Part shown: positions 1 to 8,314 of the stretch, in pieces
Numbering within the stretch: position 1 is the first letter of the stretch
Layout: each line of letters opens with the position of its first letter
Source: G963677485 sp964519405
GTDB taxonomy: Bacteria; Armatimonadota; HRBIN16
Assembly (NCBI GenBank): GCA_964519405.1
Contig: CAZFLA010000067.1
Location: forward strand, 1 to 17,995
Length of the DNA stretch: 17,995 nucleotides
Direction of reading: 5' to 3'
Position numbers and translations under genes: made by a program
The notes under the pieces: generated by a model
What the model saw: the letters and a program-made list of their open reading frames with translations, nothing else
Told to the model about the DNA's origin: nothing
Databases searched by the model: none

Positions 1-1721
1 CGACATTGGCCGTCACTGACCCATGGTTAGGGCTTATGCGCGATCATCCTGGATTTCTGAAAGTTGCCAGCGGTGCTTGGGTCGTAGATGCCAACTACTC
101 CTGGTGGCATGATTACATCTTTCTTCCTTATCTGTATATCTTGATCTCTGCAAGCTGCGTGACGCTGTTGGTAAGGCTGTTCAGTTTGCCCTCATATTAC
201 CGGCTGCCAACATTTGCCCTTGCTATGGTTCCTGTGCCAGTTTGTATTGCCGGTGTGGTGTATCACCTCGGTTACAGCCCAATCCCACATGTGAACTACG
301 CAGTGGCTGTGTTCAGCGTGATGTCTGTGCCGGTGTGTTGGGGTATCTACACCAAGAACTGGCTGATGTTGGCCCCGCAAGCGCGTGACCTTGTTATTTC
401 CTCCATGCAGGATGGGGTAGTGGTGGTTGATAACGAGCTTGCTGTGATTGACTACAACCATGCGGCAGAAATGCTGCTTAATATGGAACTTGAGCAGAAA
501 ATCGGCCAATCAATCGTCGAAGTCATCCCTCATGTGGATCATAGCCGACAAGAATTACAGATAGGTAACCGTATGCTGCAGTATACAGAGCATGTCATAC
601 GAGACCGCACTGGTGAGAGCCTTGGAAAGCTGTATATCCTAAGTGATATCAGCTCTGAGATCCAACTGCGGCGTCTGTTGGCGCGAGCTGTTCAAACACT
701 GCCCATCCCCACAGTGGTTCTGCAAGACGGCCAAGTTGTTGAATATAGTTCGACCATGGTTTCATGCTTTGGGTATAGGTTCGAACAGTTTGCAGACTTC
801 TATGCTTGGGCACGGAGGGTGATGCCGGAATGGCGTTACGACATACACTCCTTACCTGGCGAAGCCGCTGGAGTGTTTGACATTATCTGTGAAGACCACA
901 CGGAAAAACGGGTGCAGGTAGCCAGTGCTGACCTCGGTGATATGGTGACGTGGACGTTGACGGATATCACCGAGCGCCATCTGGCTGACCTGAAGCTGAA
1001 GGACGCATTAGCCGATTTGGAGCATACTAACCGTGAGCTTCAGAGCTTTGCATATGTCATCTCGCATGACCTAAAAGCGCCGCTGCGAGCCATTACGAAC
1101 ATCAGCCAATGGGTTCAGGAAGACTACGCGGATAAACTAGACGATAACGGTAAAGAGCAACTGGCGTTGCTGGCGGAACGCGCAAAGAAACTGAGCTCGA
1201 TGGTTGACGGCGTATTGAGATACTCACGGATGGCAAGCCGCGATTACGTGATAGAGCTGATAGACACCGAGGCATTAGTGAAGTCGGTTGTCTCCGTGTT
1301 GGCTCCGCCAAGCTCCATGACGATCATTATCACTCACTTGCCCAAGCTATATGGAGACACCATCCGGCTGGAGCAGATATTCCAAAACCTGTTGAGTAAT
1401 GCTATTAAGTTCGTCAATCGGCAGGATGGGGTAGTGGAGATAAGCTACGATTATGAAAATCAATGCTTCAGTGTGAAGGACAACGGGCCGGGCATCCCTG
1501 CGGGTGATCGCGAACGCGTATTCACGCTGTTTGCGGTGGGATCTAATCGTGCGGAAGACAGCACCGGCGTCGGTTTGGCACTAGTGAAGCGAATTGTGGA
1601 GATGTATGGGGGACATATCTGGCTAGAGCTGCCTGAAGGCGGCGGCTGCGACTTCCAGTTTACACTGCCGAAGTGTTTACGTAAGCCGTCTGCAGATAAA
1701 GCCAAGACCGTTATACAGTAG
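1..1721 (+). CDS. Membrane sensor histidine kinase (7TM-type sensor, two PAS-like domains), 5'-truncated by window edge
   Basis: Two-component sensor kinase that should autophosphorylate on histidine and pass the phosphate to a response regulator. The reading frame is open to the left edge; numbering here starts at the TTG at position 6, which is probably internal. Residues 1-124 hold about three hydrophobic segments (near 39-58, 65-87 and 97-115), resembling the end of a HisKA_7TM sensor, so roughly four helices are missing upstream. A PAS domain follows (about 126-222), then a divergent second PAS-like region (about 225-325) and a short coiled linker. The H-box is SHDLKAPLR with phospho-acceptor H354. 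The N-box is NLLSNAIKF (461-469), G1 is DNGPGIP (492-498) and G2 is GVGLAL (521-526), so the ATPase core looks complete. No receiver domain is fused and no response regulator is next to it, so it is an orphan within this window. The ligand is unknown. The gene ends in TAG just before a strong terminator. Confidence 0.9.
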   Translation, partial: TLAVTDPWLGLMRDHPGFLKVASGAWVVDANYSWWHDYIFLPYLYILISASCVTLLVRLFSLPSYYRLPTFALAMVPVPVCIAGVVYHLGYSPIPHVNYAVAVFSVMSVPVCWGIYTKNWLMLAPQARDLVISSMQDGVVVVDNELAVIDYNHAAEMLLNMELEQKIGQSIVEVIPHVDHSRQELQIGNRMLQYTEHVIRDRTGESLGKLYILSDISSEIQLRRLLARAVQTLPIPTVVLQDGQVVEYSSTMVSCFGYRFEQFADFYAWARRVMPEWRYDIHSLPGEAAGVFDIICEDHTEKRVQVASADLGDMVTWTLTDITERHLADLKLKDALADLEHTNRELQSFAYVISHDLKAPLRAITNISQWVQEDYADKLDDNGKEQLALLAERAKKLSSMVDGVLRYSRMASRDYVIELIDTEALVKSVVSVLAPPSSMTIIITHLPKLYGDTIRLEQIFQNLLSNAIKFVNRQDGVVEISYDYENQCFSVKDNGPGIPAGDRERVFTLFAVGSNRAEDSTGVGLALVKRIVEMYGGHIWLELPEGGGCDFQFTLPKCLRKPSADKAKTVIQ

Positions 1722-1734
1722 CAGCAGAAATAGT

Positions 1735-1774
1735 AAAACGCCCGGGCATGCTAAGCTAGCAGCCCGGGCGTTTT
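1735..1774. terminator. Bidirectional intrinsic terminator between convergent genes
   Basis: A perfect 13-bp inverted repeat (AAAACGCCCGGGC pairing with GCCCGGGCGTTTT) lies between the kinase stop codon and the stop codon of the GH20-like gene. The top of the stem extends by five more pairs (TGCTA/TAGCA) with a single bulged A and an AGC loop. The GC core is flanked by AAAA on the left and TTTT on the right, so it can work as a Rho-independent terminator for transcripts from either side, as expected between two convergent genes only 55 bp apart. Confidence 0.93.
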
Positions 1775-1776
1775 GG

Positions 1777-4329
1777 TTACTCTGGCTGCTGCTTGCTGTC
1801 GAGTTCGTTTGGCTCAAGAGCTCCAGCATGCACTCGAATGCGTGCCATATCACCAACAAATGAGGTGCTCATTCCACCTTCGTTGCCGATGGCAATGAAC
1901 GGTGAAGCAACGCTGTTGGGACGCCCTGCAAGATCCATGTGCCCAACTAAAGCCCCATCGATATAGAACCTTACCGAATGGCAGTAACTGAAGCTTACGG
2001 CGGTATGGTGCCATTTGCCGTCCGCTGGCAATACGGCGCTGTCGCAGACCATATCGCGAACGCCATATAGAGTGAACATCAGCTTGTTGGTGCTGTTCAT
2101 ACCGAAACGCCATCCGGCACCATCACTGACGAAGCAGTTGCCATACGGCAGTTCGGGCTGGCCTGTGTGCCGCAGCCACAACTCGCATGTGAACGCATTG
2201 GTGCCAAAATCCAGCAGCTTTTTGGTGTCACTGCAGCTTAGCAAAGATGGTGCTGCGAAATGGGCATATCCTGCTCCGCTGGGCAATTTGCCAACAGTGA
2301 CATTGCCATCTTTGGGTGCTAGTGTTAAGCCTTTAGGGCTGCTCTCCCAAGGTGCAGCAGGATCAAACTTCCATTCTGCGGCGAGTTCCTTGCGGCTGCC
2401 GATTCCCAGCTTGCCAGCGCGATTGTCGCGCAGTGCTGTCTCGATGCAGCCAATAGTGTACTCCCATACACCTTTGATGTGCAGCATCATGTTGATTGGT
2501 CGATTGCGGCGCAGATACACTTTCTTGTATTCATCACGCAGCGATTTTTGCTCACGTAATATCCCTTGAAGGGTATTTTCAACAAGAGCATTGTTCGGTT
2601 TCGGAAGCACCAGTTCCGCAGCGATTGTGCTGGCTGCAGAAGCCATTTTGCTGGCCATCACAAGGTGACGGGCAGCCACGATGACGGCATCCATACGGTC
2701 GCCGTTTCGGGGGATGCGTGTCCGCTTGATGGTCTCTATCGCGCTGGATGCCGTCGCTTCCAGCGGCTTCCAGAAGTCCATCCCGTTACTTGTCGTGTCC
2801 ATCATGGCGAATATGCTGGAAAGAATGTCGCCGCGCTGCATGTTCAGTGCACGTGTGCTGTTATCCAGCCCTTTTCCTTGAGCTAACGCCAGAGACAGCA
2901 ATGCTTCAGCGAGTTGTGGGTCGGATGTGCCGTAGTAGGTTTTGCAGAAAAGCGGGAAGTATTCCGCAATGGGGATGCTCTGGCCGCGCCAACCCACGCA
3001 GCTGCAGTAGACCGAACCGCTGTCGGTGTTTTCGCTGAGGTTCATACCGTTCGCCCCGCGGTAGCCATCACCCCAGTCGCTTACGAATGCACCTACTGAG
3101 CCGACTTCTATGGCTTGCTTGGTGAATATATCGATGTTCTGGAACGCACCACCGCTCAGCGGATAGGCCTGCGACCAGTCCCATAAGCCGCTCAGTGCAG
3201 TGGTTCGGAAGCCAAGCTGATCAAACCTATCAAGGGATGGGTAGCGGTCTCGGATGCCGTAATCCCAAGCCATCAACACCACATCTTTGTCGAGCATGTT
3301 CAGGATGTCTGGGTGGTTCATCACGATGTCGCCATACATCATCATGATTTGACCATGTTTCTTGATCTGGCGGTTCAGACGATTATAGTAATCTGCGTAA
3401 ACTTTCGCGATGCCGTTCCTCATGACGGCACTTTTGCTGCGGCCTTGACCAATCGCCATACTCTCATCAAGACCAGCATGGAAGTAGGTTGTTCCAAAGG
3501 CAGGAGCGAGCTCATCTATGATGTTGGCCACTACTTGCCAGGTCTCTTCACTCGTTGGACATAGATCTCCGCCGCCGCCCGGCATCTCTGCGATGCGCTT
3601 ATACCGTTCGTGGCGCAGCAGCATCTCGCAGTGGCCTAGCAGCTCAACTACTGGGATGAGTTCTATATAGTATTGCCGTGCGTATTGGGATAATTCCTTT
3701 ACTTGAGCAATGGTGAATCTGTCGTAGTCTGGGCTGATATTAGGGTCGAATTTATAAACAAAGTGGTCTGCTTCAGCATAGAAAAGATAGGAGTTGGCTT
3801 TATACTGTGCGAGACGGCGGATTGATCTCTTGTGGTCATCCATGGTAGGAAGTTGATCACGGCCGTAGTCTTCTTGATATCCGCGCATTTCAATGGCCGG
3901 CCAGTCGATGATACTGACGGCGGGGATGCTGTTCTGACGCTCTTGCTGAGCTTCGAGGATCATCTGACGCAGGGTCATGAGGCCGTAAAACAGTCCCTGT
4001 TCCGCGCCCGCGCCTATTGCCAAACCCTCTGGACGAATCTCCAGCTGGTAGCCCTGCTTACTGTAAAGATCCAACAATGGCTGCGTGGCGTTGGTGGCTG
4101 CCCCAGCAGAACGTCCGCTTTTCATAGATGCCGCGCAGATAGAAAAAGTGTCATATGTGCTGACTTGGATATTGCACTTAATTCCGGCTTCGGCAAGCAC
4201 TTCCTTCATATGCTTCAGCAGTTTTTGCTGACTATCTTTAGGAGCAATTAATGAAAGGTGCTGCAGCATTTCTAAGGGCATGGAACCGCTTAGTGTTTGC
4301 ATTTGTTGTGGAATAGGTAGAATCGTCAC
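1777..4329 (-). CDS. Family 20 glycoside hydrolase (beta-N-acetylhexosaminidase-like) with C-terminal LamG-type lectin domain
   Basis: Predicted exo-acting hydrolase of terminal beta-linked N-acetylhexosamine. Numbering is from the GTG at 4329 (850 aa), chosen because GGAGGA lies six bases upstream. A farther in-frame GTG at 4359 would add ten residues but would put this ribosome binding site inside the gene. Residues about 10-130 look like the GH20 N-terminal alpha/beta domain, and about 140-470 the TIM barrel. HAGLDES (284-290) carries the adjacent Asp-Glu pair (D288, E289) typical of substrate-assisted GH20 catalysis. Residues about 490-640 are mostly helical. Residues about 655-840 resemble a concanavalin-like LamG_3 jelly roll, with the motifs CELWLRHTG, GKWHHTAVSF and RFYIDGALVG. 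No signal peptide or membrane segment is visible, which is odd for a lectin-linked glycosidase; it may act in the cytoplasm on imported oligosaccharides. Exact substrate specificity cannot be read from the sequence. Confidence 0.85.
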   Translation of the reverse strand: MTILPIPQQMQTLSGSMPLEMLQHLSLIAPKDSQQKLLKHMKEVLAEAGIKCNIQVSTYDTFSICAASMKSGRSAGAATNATQPLLDLYSKQGYQLEIRPEGLAIGAGAEQGLFYGLMTLRQMILEAQQERQNSIPAVSIIDWPAIEMRGYQEDYGRDQLPTMDDHKRSIRRLAQYKANSYLFYAEADHFVYKFDPNISPDYDRFTIAQVKELSQYARQYYIELIPVVELLGHCEMLLRHERYKRIAEMPGGGGDLCPTSEETWQVVANIIDELAPAFGTTYFHAGLDESMAIGQGRSKSAVMRNGIAKVYADYYNRLNRQIKKHGQIMMMYGDIVMNHPDILNMLDKDVVLMAWDYGIRDRYPSLDRFDQLGFRTTALSGLWDWSQAYPLSGGAFQNIDIFTKQAIEVGSVGAFVSDWGDGYRGANGMNLSENTDSGSVYCSCVGWRGQSIPIAEYFPLFCKTYYGTSDPQLAEALLSLALAQGKGLDNSTRALNMQRGDILSSIFAMMDTTSNGMDFWKPLEATASSAIETIKRTRIPRNGDRMDAVIVAARHLVMASKMASAASTIAAELVLPKPNNALVENTLQGILREQKSLRDEYKKVYLRRNRPINMMLHIKGVWEYTIGCIETALRDNRAGKLGIGSRKELAAEWKFDPAAPWESSPKGLTLAPKDGNVTVGKLPSGAGYAHFAAPSLLSCSDTKKLLDFGTNAFTCELWLRHTGQPELPYGNCFVSDGAGWRFGMNSTNKLMFTLYGVRDMVCDSAVLPADGKWHHTAVSFSYCHSVRFYIDGALVGHMDLAGRPNSVASPFIAIGNEGGMSTSFVGDMARIRVHAGALEPNELDSKQQPE

Positions 4330-4335
4330 GATTAG

Positions 4336-4341
4336 TCCTCC
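4336..4341 (-). promoter_or_regulatory. Ribosome binding site that sets the GH20 start
   Basis: On the minus strand GGAGGA is followed by six bases (CTAATC) and GTG at 4329-4327. This near-ideal Shine-Dalgarno spacing is the reason for preferring the GTG at 4329 over the in-frame GTG at 4359, which has no comparable upstream element. Confidence 0.75.
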
Positions 4342-4398
4342 ATAAGTAACTATGCGCACTTGGTGACATAATACCCTGTTTCGAACCGTGAGGCGAAT

Positions 4399-4434
4399 AC
4401 CCTATGACAGCACTTAGGAATGCTGTCATAGGGT
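4399..4434. repeat. Perfect 14-bp inverted repeat (terminator or operator candidate)
   Basis: ACCCTATGACAGCA (4399-4412) and its exact reverse complement TGCTGTCATAGGGT (4421-4434) are separated by 8 bases. The repeat lies 65 bp beyond the stop codon of the outer membrane protein gene and 70 bp upstream of the GH20 start. As RNA from the minus strand it would form a long stable hairpin and could end the envelope operon, but what follows is AUUCGCC rather than a U-run. It could also be a dimeric repressor site controlling the GH20 gene. The sequence shows the symmetry but not which role it has. Confidence 0.6.
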
Positions 4435-4498
4435 GCTTATCAAAGCGGATCATTAATGCTAACCGGACTTCTCAGGGAACGGCTAGACGAGTTAGCGC

Positions 4499-7261
4499 CT
4501 AGAAGCGGGCGCTGACATTGACGTCAAACGTGCCGGCTTTATAGTCATACTTGGCACTATCCTTACTGTTGTTCTTGCGGTCGGTCATCTTATATGCAAC
4601 TGTCAGTGTAAGGAACTGCGCAAAGTTATACTGGTAACCTGTGGTGAACTCGTTATCAGAGCTTCCATAACTACCCGTGAGCTGACTGGTGCGATACTGC
4701 GTATACACATTCATCTTTTCTTGGAATGGGTAGTCCATGCGTATGCTGTATCCATCAAGTATCTGGTGCGGATCGCCCAGGTAACTGCTGGTGGTGGAGT
4801 CGGTAAACTGGTTGTCAGTAACCATATGTTGTGCGTCAATGCTTAAACTCAGCTTACTGAACGGTCCTAGTCGCAGGGTGCCTGTTACCGTGTTGTTTTT
4901 AGCGCTGTCTGAACTGCCGACATAGCTCACATCTTGGGTAAGATAGCGCAGGCTGATGTCTGCCCAATCTTTAGGCTTGAGTGACACGCCAAAGTCGTAA
5001 CCGCGCATATCGGTGTTGGTGAGGTTGTCACCAGCGCTGTAGCTGGTAAACAGGTTAGCATCTACGCTTGCCCGATCGTTGATGCTCCATGCAGCATTCA
5101 ATGTATGCCCCTCTGTTTTAACGCCTAGGTTACTGCCTGTGAAGTATGTCGTGCCGCTGGTTCCGGGTGTGTCATACATGCTGCTGCCGATGGTGCCGCT
5201 GTCGCGTAACGAATACTGATAGCCAATAGAAACTCTGTCGTTTGGCGTATACTTGGCGTTGATGCTGCCGTCAGCTACATTACTGTTTTTGGAGTTCGTG
5301 GTTTGTTTACCGATTGACATGATGGAGTTCAAGGAAAATCGGCGGCTCTCCGTCCAGTTGAGGTTTGTCTTGATGATTTGGCTGGTGGTGTTATATGTGG
5401 TCGACGACAATCCGGTGGTGTAAAGATAGCTGCTGTCGGCTTTGGTGTCGACATAGTCGAGGCTCAGGCTTACGGCATTGAAGTTTTTGGTCAGCCCTAT
5501 CGTGGTGCTGTCCTGTTTGCTGTTACTAGTGCTGGCACCCGTATTGGCTATCGATTTCCAGCCCAACCGGAACAGCGGTCCCGACGGCATCTGCCAGTGT
5601 GCGTCAGCCTGCTGTGTGACCGTCTCAGGGTCATCTGCTGCACTTGTGGATGTTGACGTCGACATTGATGTGGTGCTGTAGTAACTGGGCACCTTATACC
5701 GCTCATCGATGTATTGAAAGCCATAGTTGCCGTCTGAATAACTGACTTCATTATGCAGGCCTCTTTGCTGCCGTTGGAAGCCCACCGATTGGATAGGTGT
5801 GAAGTTGTTATCAACGTCTTTATATGAGCCCGCCCACTTCAGTTTTCCCAGCGTGGTCTCCATCTTGACGATCTGCCCAGATCCGTCCACTGTGGTGCCG
5901 CTTTTTTCTGTACTGCTGTTGGCAAACGCGTAGCTGAGTTTACCCCAGCCGCCAAGCTCCCAGTTTGCATCATAGCCCGTGACCGAACCGCTCCCCGCGG
6001 TGGTGTTGTCCACTTTTGGGATGTAGGTGATTTTTATCAGGCTTGTGCTGGGCACCGCACGGTTGAAGTAGATGCGGTAACCGTTGGTTTCGTCCAGGAA
6101 GAAATCGCCTTGTCCGCGCTGATAACCGCGGATTTGTGGGATACCATCTATCGTTGCGGTGATGGATGTGCTTGGCTGCACGGAATACTGAAGCTCATAG
6201 GGAGCCAGTGCGTTGCTGTATCCATAAAACTGATCGGTCTTAGTGCGGAGCGTGCTGTTTCCTGGTTGTGTCTGCTCTAGTTGCATCACACCCATGGTAA
6301 AGCCTTGCTTGGGCGTTGTTTCTAGGCGGTAGCCCTGAAGTGTGCCCTCTCCATCGTTGTAGCCCTGTGCCTCGTAGCTAACCTCCATCACACTGGTGCG
6401 TGCGATGATGATTCCTTCTTTGAAGGTAATCATACCGGAGTATGTCTCGATGTCGTAATCTACTCCGCGTTTCTTTTCCACACCATCAACCCGCACACGC
6501 TCTGTGCCGTCGATGATCTGGCTGGCGTTGAGGTAGTAGGGGCCCGAGCTGTCGGTACCATTGATGGTGACCGTGCGCACTGTGCCGCGCGTTTGGCTGT
6601 ATACAGCCACCAGTTTGGTATCTTTCATGCCTAATGTGGTGGTTAGCTGTGCCCCGCTCAGCGACTTTGACATACCTGCAAGCTCGTTACCTTGGATGTT
6701 GGCGGTAATATCGCCTAAATCCAGTTTCAGCCACTTTCGGTCGTAGTTAATGGAAAGCCTTTGATCTTGAGGGTTGCCGAACGGCGTGTTGCTCAGGCGC
6801 ATGTTGAAATTCAATACATCGAAGACTTTTGTGCCTTGAATTGAAAGCTCAGAAAAGTCGTTAAACGCCTTGTTACCCTGACCGTAATAACTGGTTTCGT
6901 TATACGAAGTGTTGTCTCCGCTGATAGAGGACACATGGTAACTGAAGGTTTGGCGTCCAGACAGCTTGATGGAGTCGGCGAGATGCTGTTTCAGGCGGGA
7001 TGTCCACGGACCTTTACCGCTGAAAAGTGGGGTCACCACTTTGGCTCGCTTCGCAGCCTCCACACCAGAAGGGTTGAGGCGGGCCTCCACAAGCCAGCCG
7101 CGAACCAGCGCCTCAGGCGCCTCCGAGGCTAGCCACGGATTATCGGGCACCCAACTATCTGACTGAACGTGAAAAAGACTGGGCGATTCCGGTTTTGGTA
7201 GATCCTGTGCGTATCCGATAGAGGCCGCCGCAAGAACTGCTAGTATTGCTGAGTATTTCAA
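4499..7261 (-). CDS. Secreted beta-strand-rich protein, probable outer membrane beta-barrel
   Basis: A 920-aa protein with a clear Sec signal peptide (hydrophobic residues 4-15, likely cleavage after GYA near residue 18). The mature part has no cysteine and is rich in Ser, Thr, Asn, Gly and Tyr. From about residue 425 to the end it reads as successive amphipathic beta strands, and it ends in Phe (NVSARF), the usual last-strand signature of outer membrane barrels. Before this lie two beta-sandwich-like modules (about 230-300 and 365-415). The first contains RVRVDGVEKKRGVDYDIE followed by SGMITF, a pattern also found in surface and outer membrane proteins such as SprA-like repeats. A low-complexity Ser/Thr stretch sits near residue 550. 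The start is TTG, the only reasonable one in frame, 3 nt after the csaB stop with a weak GGA-type ribosome binding site, so translation is probably coupled to csaB. No SLH domain was seen. The exact family is not recognised, so the function (porin, transporter or adhesin) is open. Confidence 0.7.
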   Translation of the reverse strand: MKYSAILAVLAAASIGYAQDLPKPESPSLFHVQSDSWVPDNPWLASEAPEALVRGWLVEARLNPSGVEAAKRAKVVTPLFSGKGPWTSRLKQHLADSIKLSGRQTFSYHVSSISGDNTSYNETSYYGQGNKAFNDFSELSIQGTKVFDVLNFNMRLSNTPFGNPQDQRLSINYDRKWLKLDLGDITANIQGNELAGMSKSLSGAQLTTTLGMKDTKLVAVYSQTRGTVRTVTINGTDSSGPYYLNASQIIDGTERVRVDGVEKKRGVDYDIETYSGMITFKEGIIIARTSVMEVSYEAQGYNDGEGTLQGYRLETTPKQGFTMGVMQLEQTQPGNSTLRTKTDQFYGYSNALAPYELQYSVQPSTSITATIDGIPQIRGYQRGQGDFFLDETNGYRIYFNRAVPSTSLIKITYIPKVDNTTAGSGSVTGYDANWELGGWGKLSYAFANSSTEKSGTTVDGSGQIVKMETTLGKLKWAGSYKDVDNNFTPIQSVGFQRQQRGLHNEVSYSDGNYGFQYIDERYKVPSYYSTTSMSTSTSTSAADDPETVTQQADAHWQMPSGPLFRLGWKSIANTGASTSNSKQDSTTIGLTKNFNAVSLSLDYVDTKADSSYLYTTGLSSTTYNTTSQIIKTNLNWTESRRFSLNSIMSIGKQTTNSKNSNVADGSINAKYTPNDRVSIGYQYSLRDSGTIGSSMYDTPGTSGTTYFTGSNLGVKTEGHTLNAAWSINDRASVDANLFTSYSAGDNLTNTDMRGYDFGVSLKPKDWADISLRYLTQDVSYVGSSDSAKNNTVTGTLRLGPFSKLSLSIDAQHMVTDNQFTDSTTSSYLGDPHQILDGYSIRMDYPFQEKMNVYTQYRTSQLTGSYGSSDNEFTTGYQYNFAQFLTLTVAYKMTDRKNNSKDSAKYDYKAGTFDVNVSARF

Positions 7262-7264
7262 GTG

Positions 7265-8314
7265 CTATTCCATTGCACGGAGCTGCTGGTTCAAAGCTGT
7301 GCTCGCGAGCTCACGTTGTTGGTTGCTGAAGTTTCGAATACGCTGATCGTACATACCGATATTGGATACAAGGGTATCTATCGCGCTTTCAATACTTAGA
7401 CGGTTGTTTTGCCCTGGAGTTACCAGCAACTCTGGAACGGCCGCTTTCCAGATTGCTGTGACCTTGGGGTCATAAGCAATGCCGACGCTGGGTATACCGC
7501 AAATACAGCCCATAATGAGCGCATGAAGCCTAACCGACAACCCGAATTTGCAGCTGCCAATGGCCGTTGCCACTTGAGTGGGTGATACCGCATCGATGAG
7601 CAGGTCGCCGGGCACCAGGCTATTCAGACGCAGACAAAGCTGGGTATCTTCATTTGGCTGCATGGCGATATACAGCGGCTTCATATTGTGTTTGGCACAG
7701 GTTTTGGATAGCACATCAGCGAACACCATCCAGAATTCGTCATCGAGGTTAAAAGTTTCCCTTGGCGCCACGGCTATGAAGCCGTTGCGCGGTTTGCAGG
7801 ATGGCGTCTTCATGAGGAACGCCAGATCGGCCGCCGCAACCGCGCCGCGATAACCAAAACGAGACAGAAGGTCAGCCGATTCCTGATCCCTCACGCAGAC
7901 CGAATCCGCTTGTGATGCCAGTTTGGCAATCCAGCGTCCCAGCCATTGGCGATGGATTGGGCCAATACCTTGTCCGCTCCACATCACATGGCAATGGGCC
8001 CGCTTTGCCATCATGGCCATCACACCGTAGTAGAGTGAGTTTCGCAGACTGGTAACATCCTGAAACAGGCTGCCGCCGCCCAGCACGAAAAGGCGGCTTT
8101 TGTTCATGGCTTTCCATATCGCCAGCATATTCATGCGGTCAACCGTCTCACAACCATAGGTTGTGCGCGTGTGTTCGGCATCACTGGTCATCACGCGAAG
8201 AGGCCAATCGGGATGCGCCGCACGAATGGAGTTGATTAACCCGCTGTGTACAGCCTCATCACCTAAGTTGCCAAATCCGATATATCCGCAGGTTACTGCG
8301 CCTGGTTGATTCAT
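7265..8314 (-). CDS. csaB: Polysaccharide pyruvyl transferase CsaB
   Basis: Transfers pyruvate from PEP to a cell-wall or secondary-wall polysaccharide, creating the ketal-pyruvate group to which SLH-domain proteins bind in characterised systems. The 349-aa protein has typical motifs: an N-terminal GYIGFGNLGDEAV (10-22), FVLGGGSLFQD (76-86), SGQGIGP (113-119), a central VCVRDQES (139-146), and SVRLHALIMG (260-269) with the family's conserved Arg-Leu-His. There is no signal peptide, as expected for a cytoplasmic enzyme acting on lipid-linked precursors. The ATG overlaps the stop of the upstream DUF5693 gene by one base (TAATG), and the outer membrane protein gene starts 3 nt after the csaB stop, so all three are probably one transcript. 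The family assignment is strong; the acceptor polymer is unknown. Confidence 0.9.
   Translation of the reverse strand: MNQPGAVTCGYIGFGNLGDEAVHSGLINSIRAAHPDWPLRVMTSDAEHTRTTYGCETVDRMNMLAIWKAMNKSRLFVLGGGSLFQDVTSLRNSLYYGVMAMMAKRAHCHVMWSGQGIGPIHRQWLGRWIAKLASQADSVCVRDQESADLLSRFGYRGAVAAADLAFLMKTPSCKPRNGFIAVAPRETFNLDDEFWMVFADVLSKTCAKHNMKPLYIAMQPNEDTQLCLRLNSLVPGDLLIDAVSPTQVATAIGSCKFGLSVRLHALIMGCICGIPSVGIAYDPKVTAIWKAAVPELLVTPGQNNRLSIESAIDTLVSNIGMYDQRIRNFSNQQRELASTALNQQLRAME

Noticed and set aside
2015..2569. 184-codon plus-strand frame opposite the GH20-like gene
   Set aside because: It lies antisense within a gene with clear domain matches, is low in recognisable motifs, and has no good ribosome binding site; a shadow frame.
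4499..7261. SLH-domain OmpM-type protein, expected next to csaB in diderms
   Set aside because: No SLH motif was found after the signal peptide; the N-terminal mature region is unlike SLH repeats.
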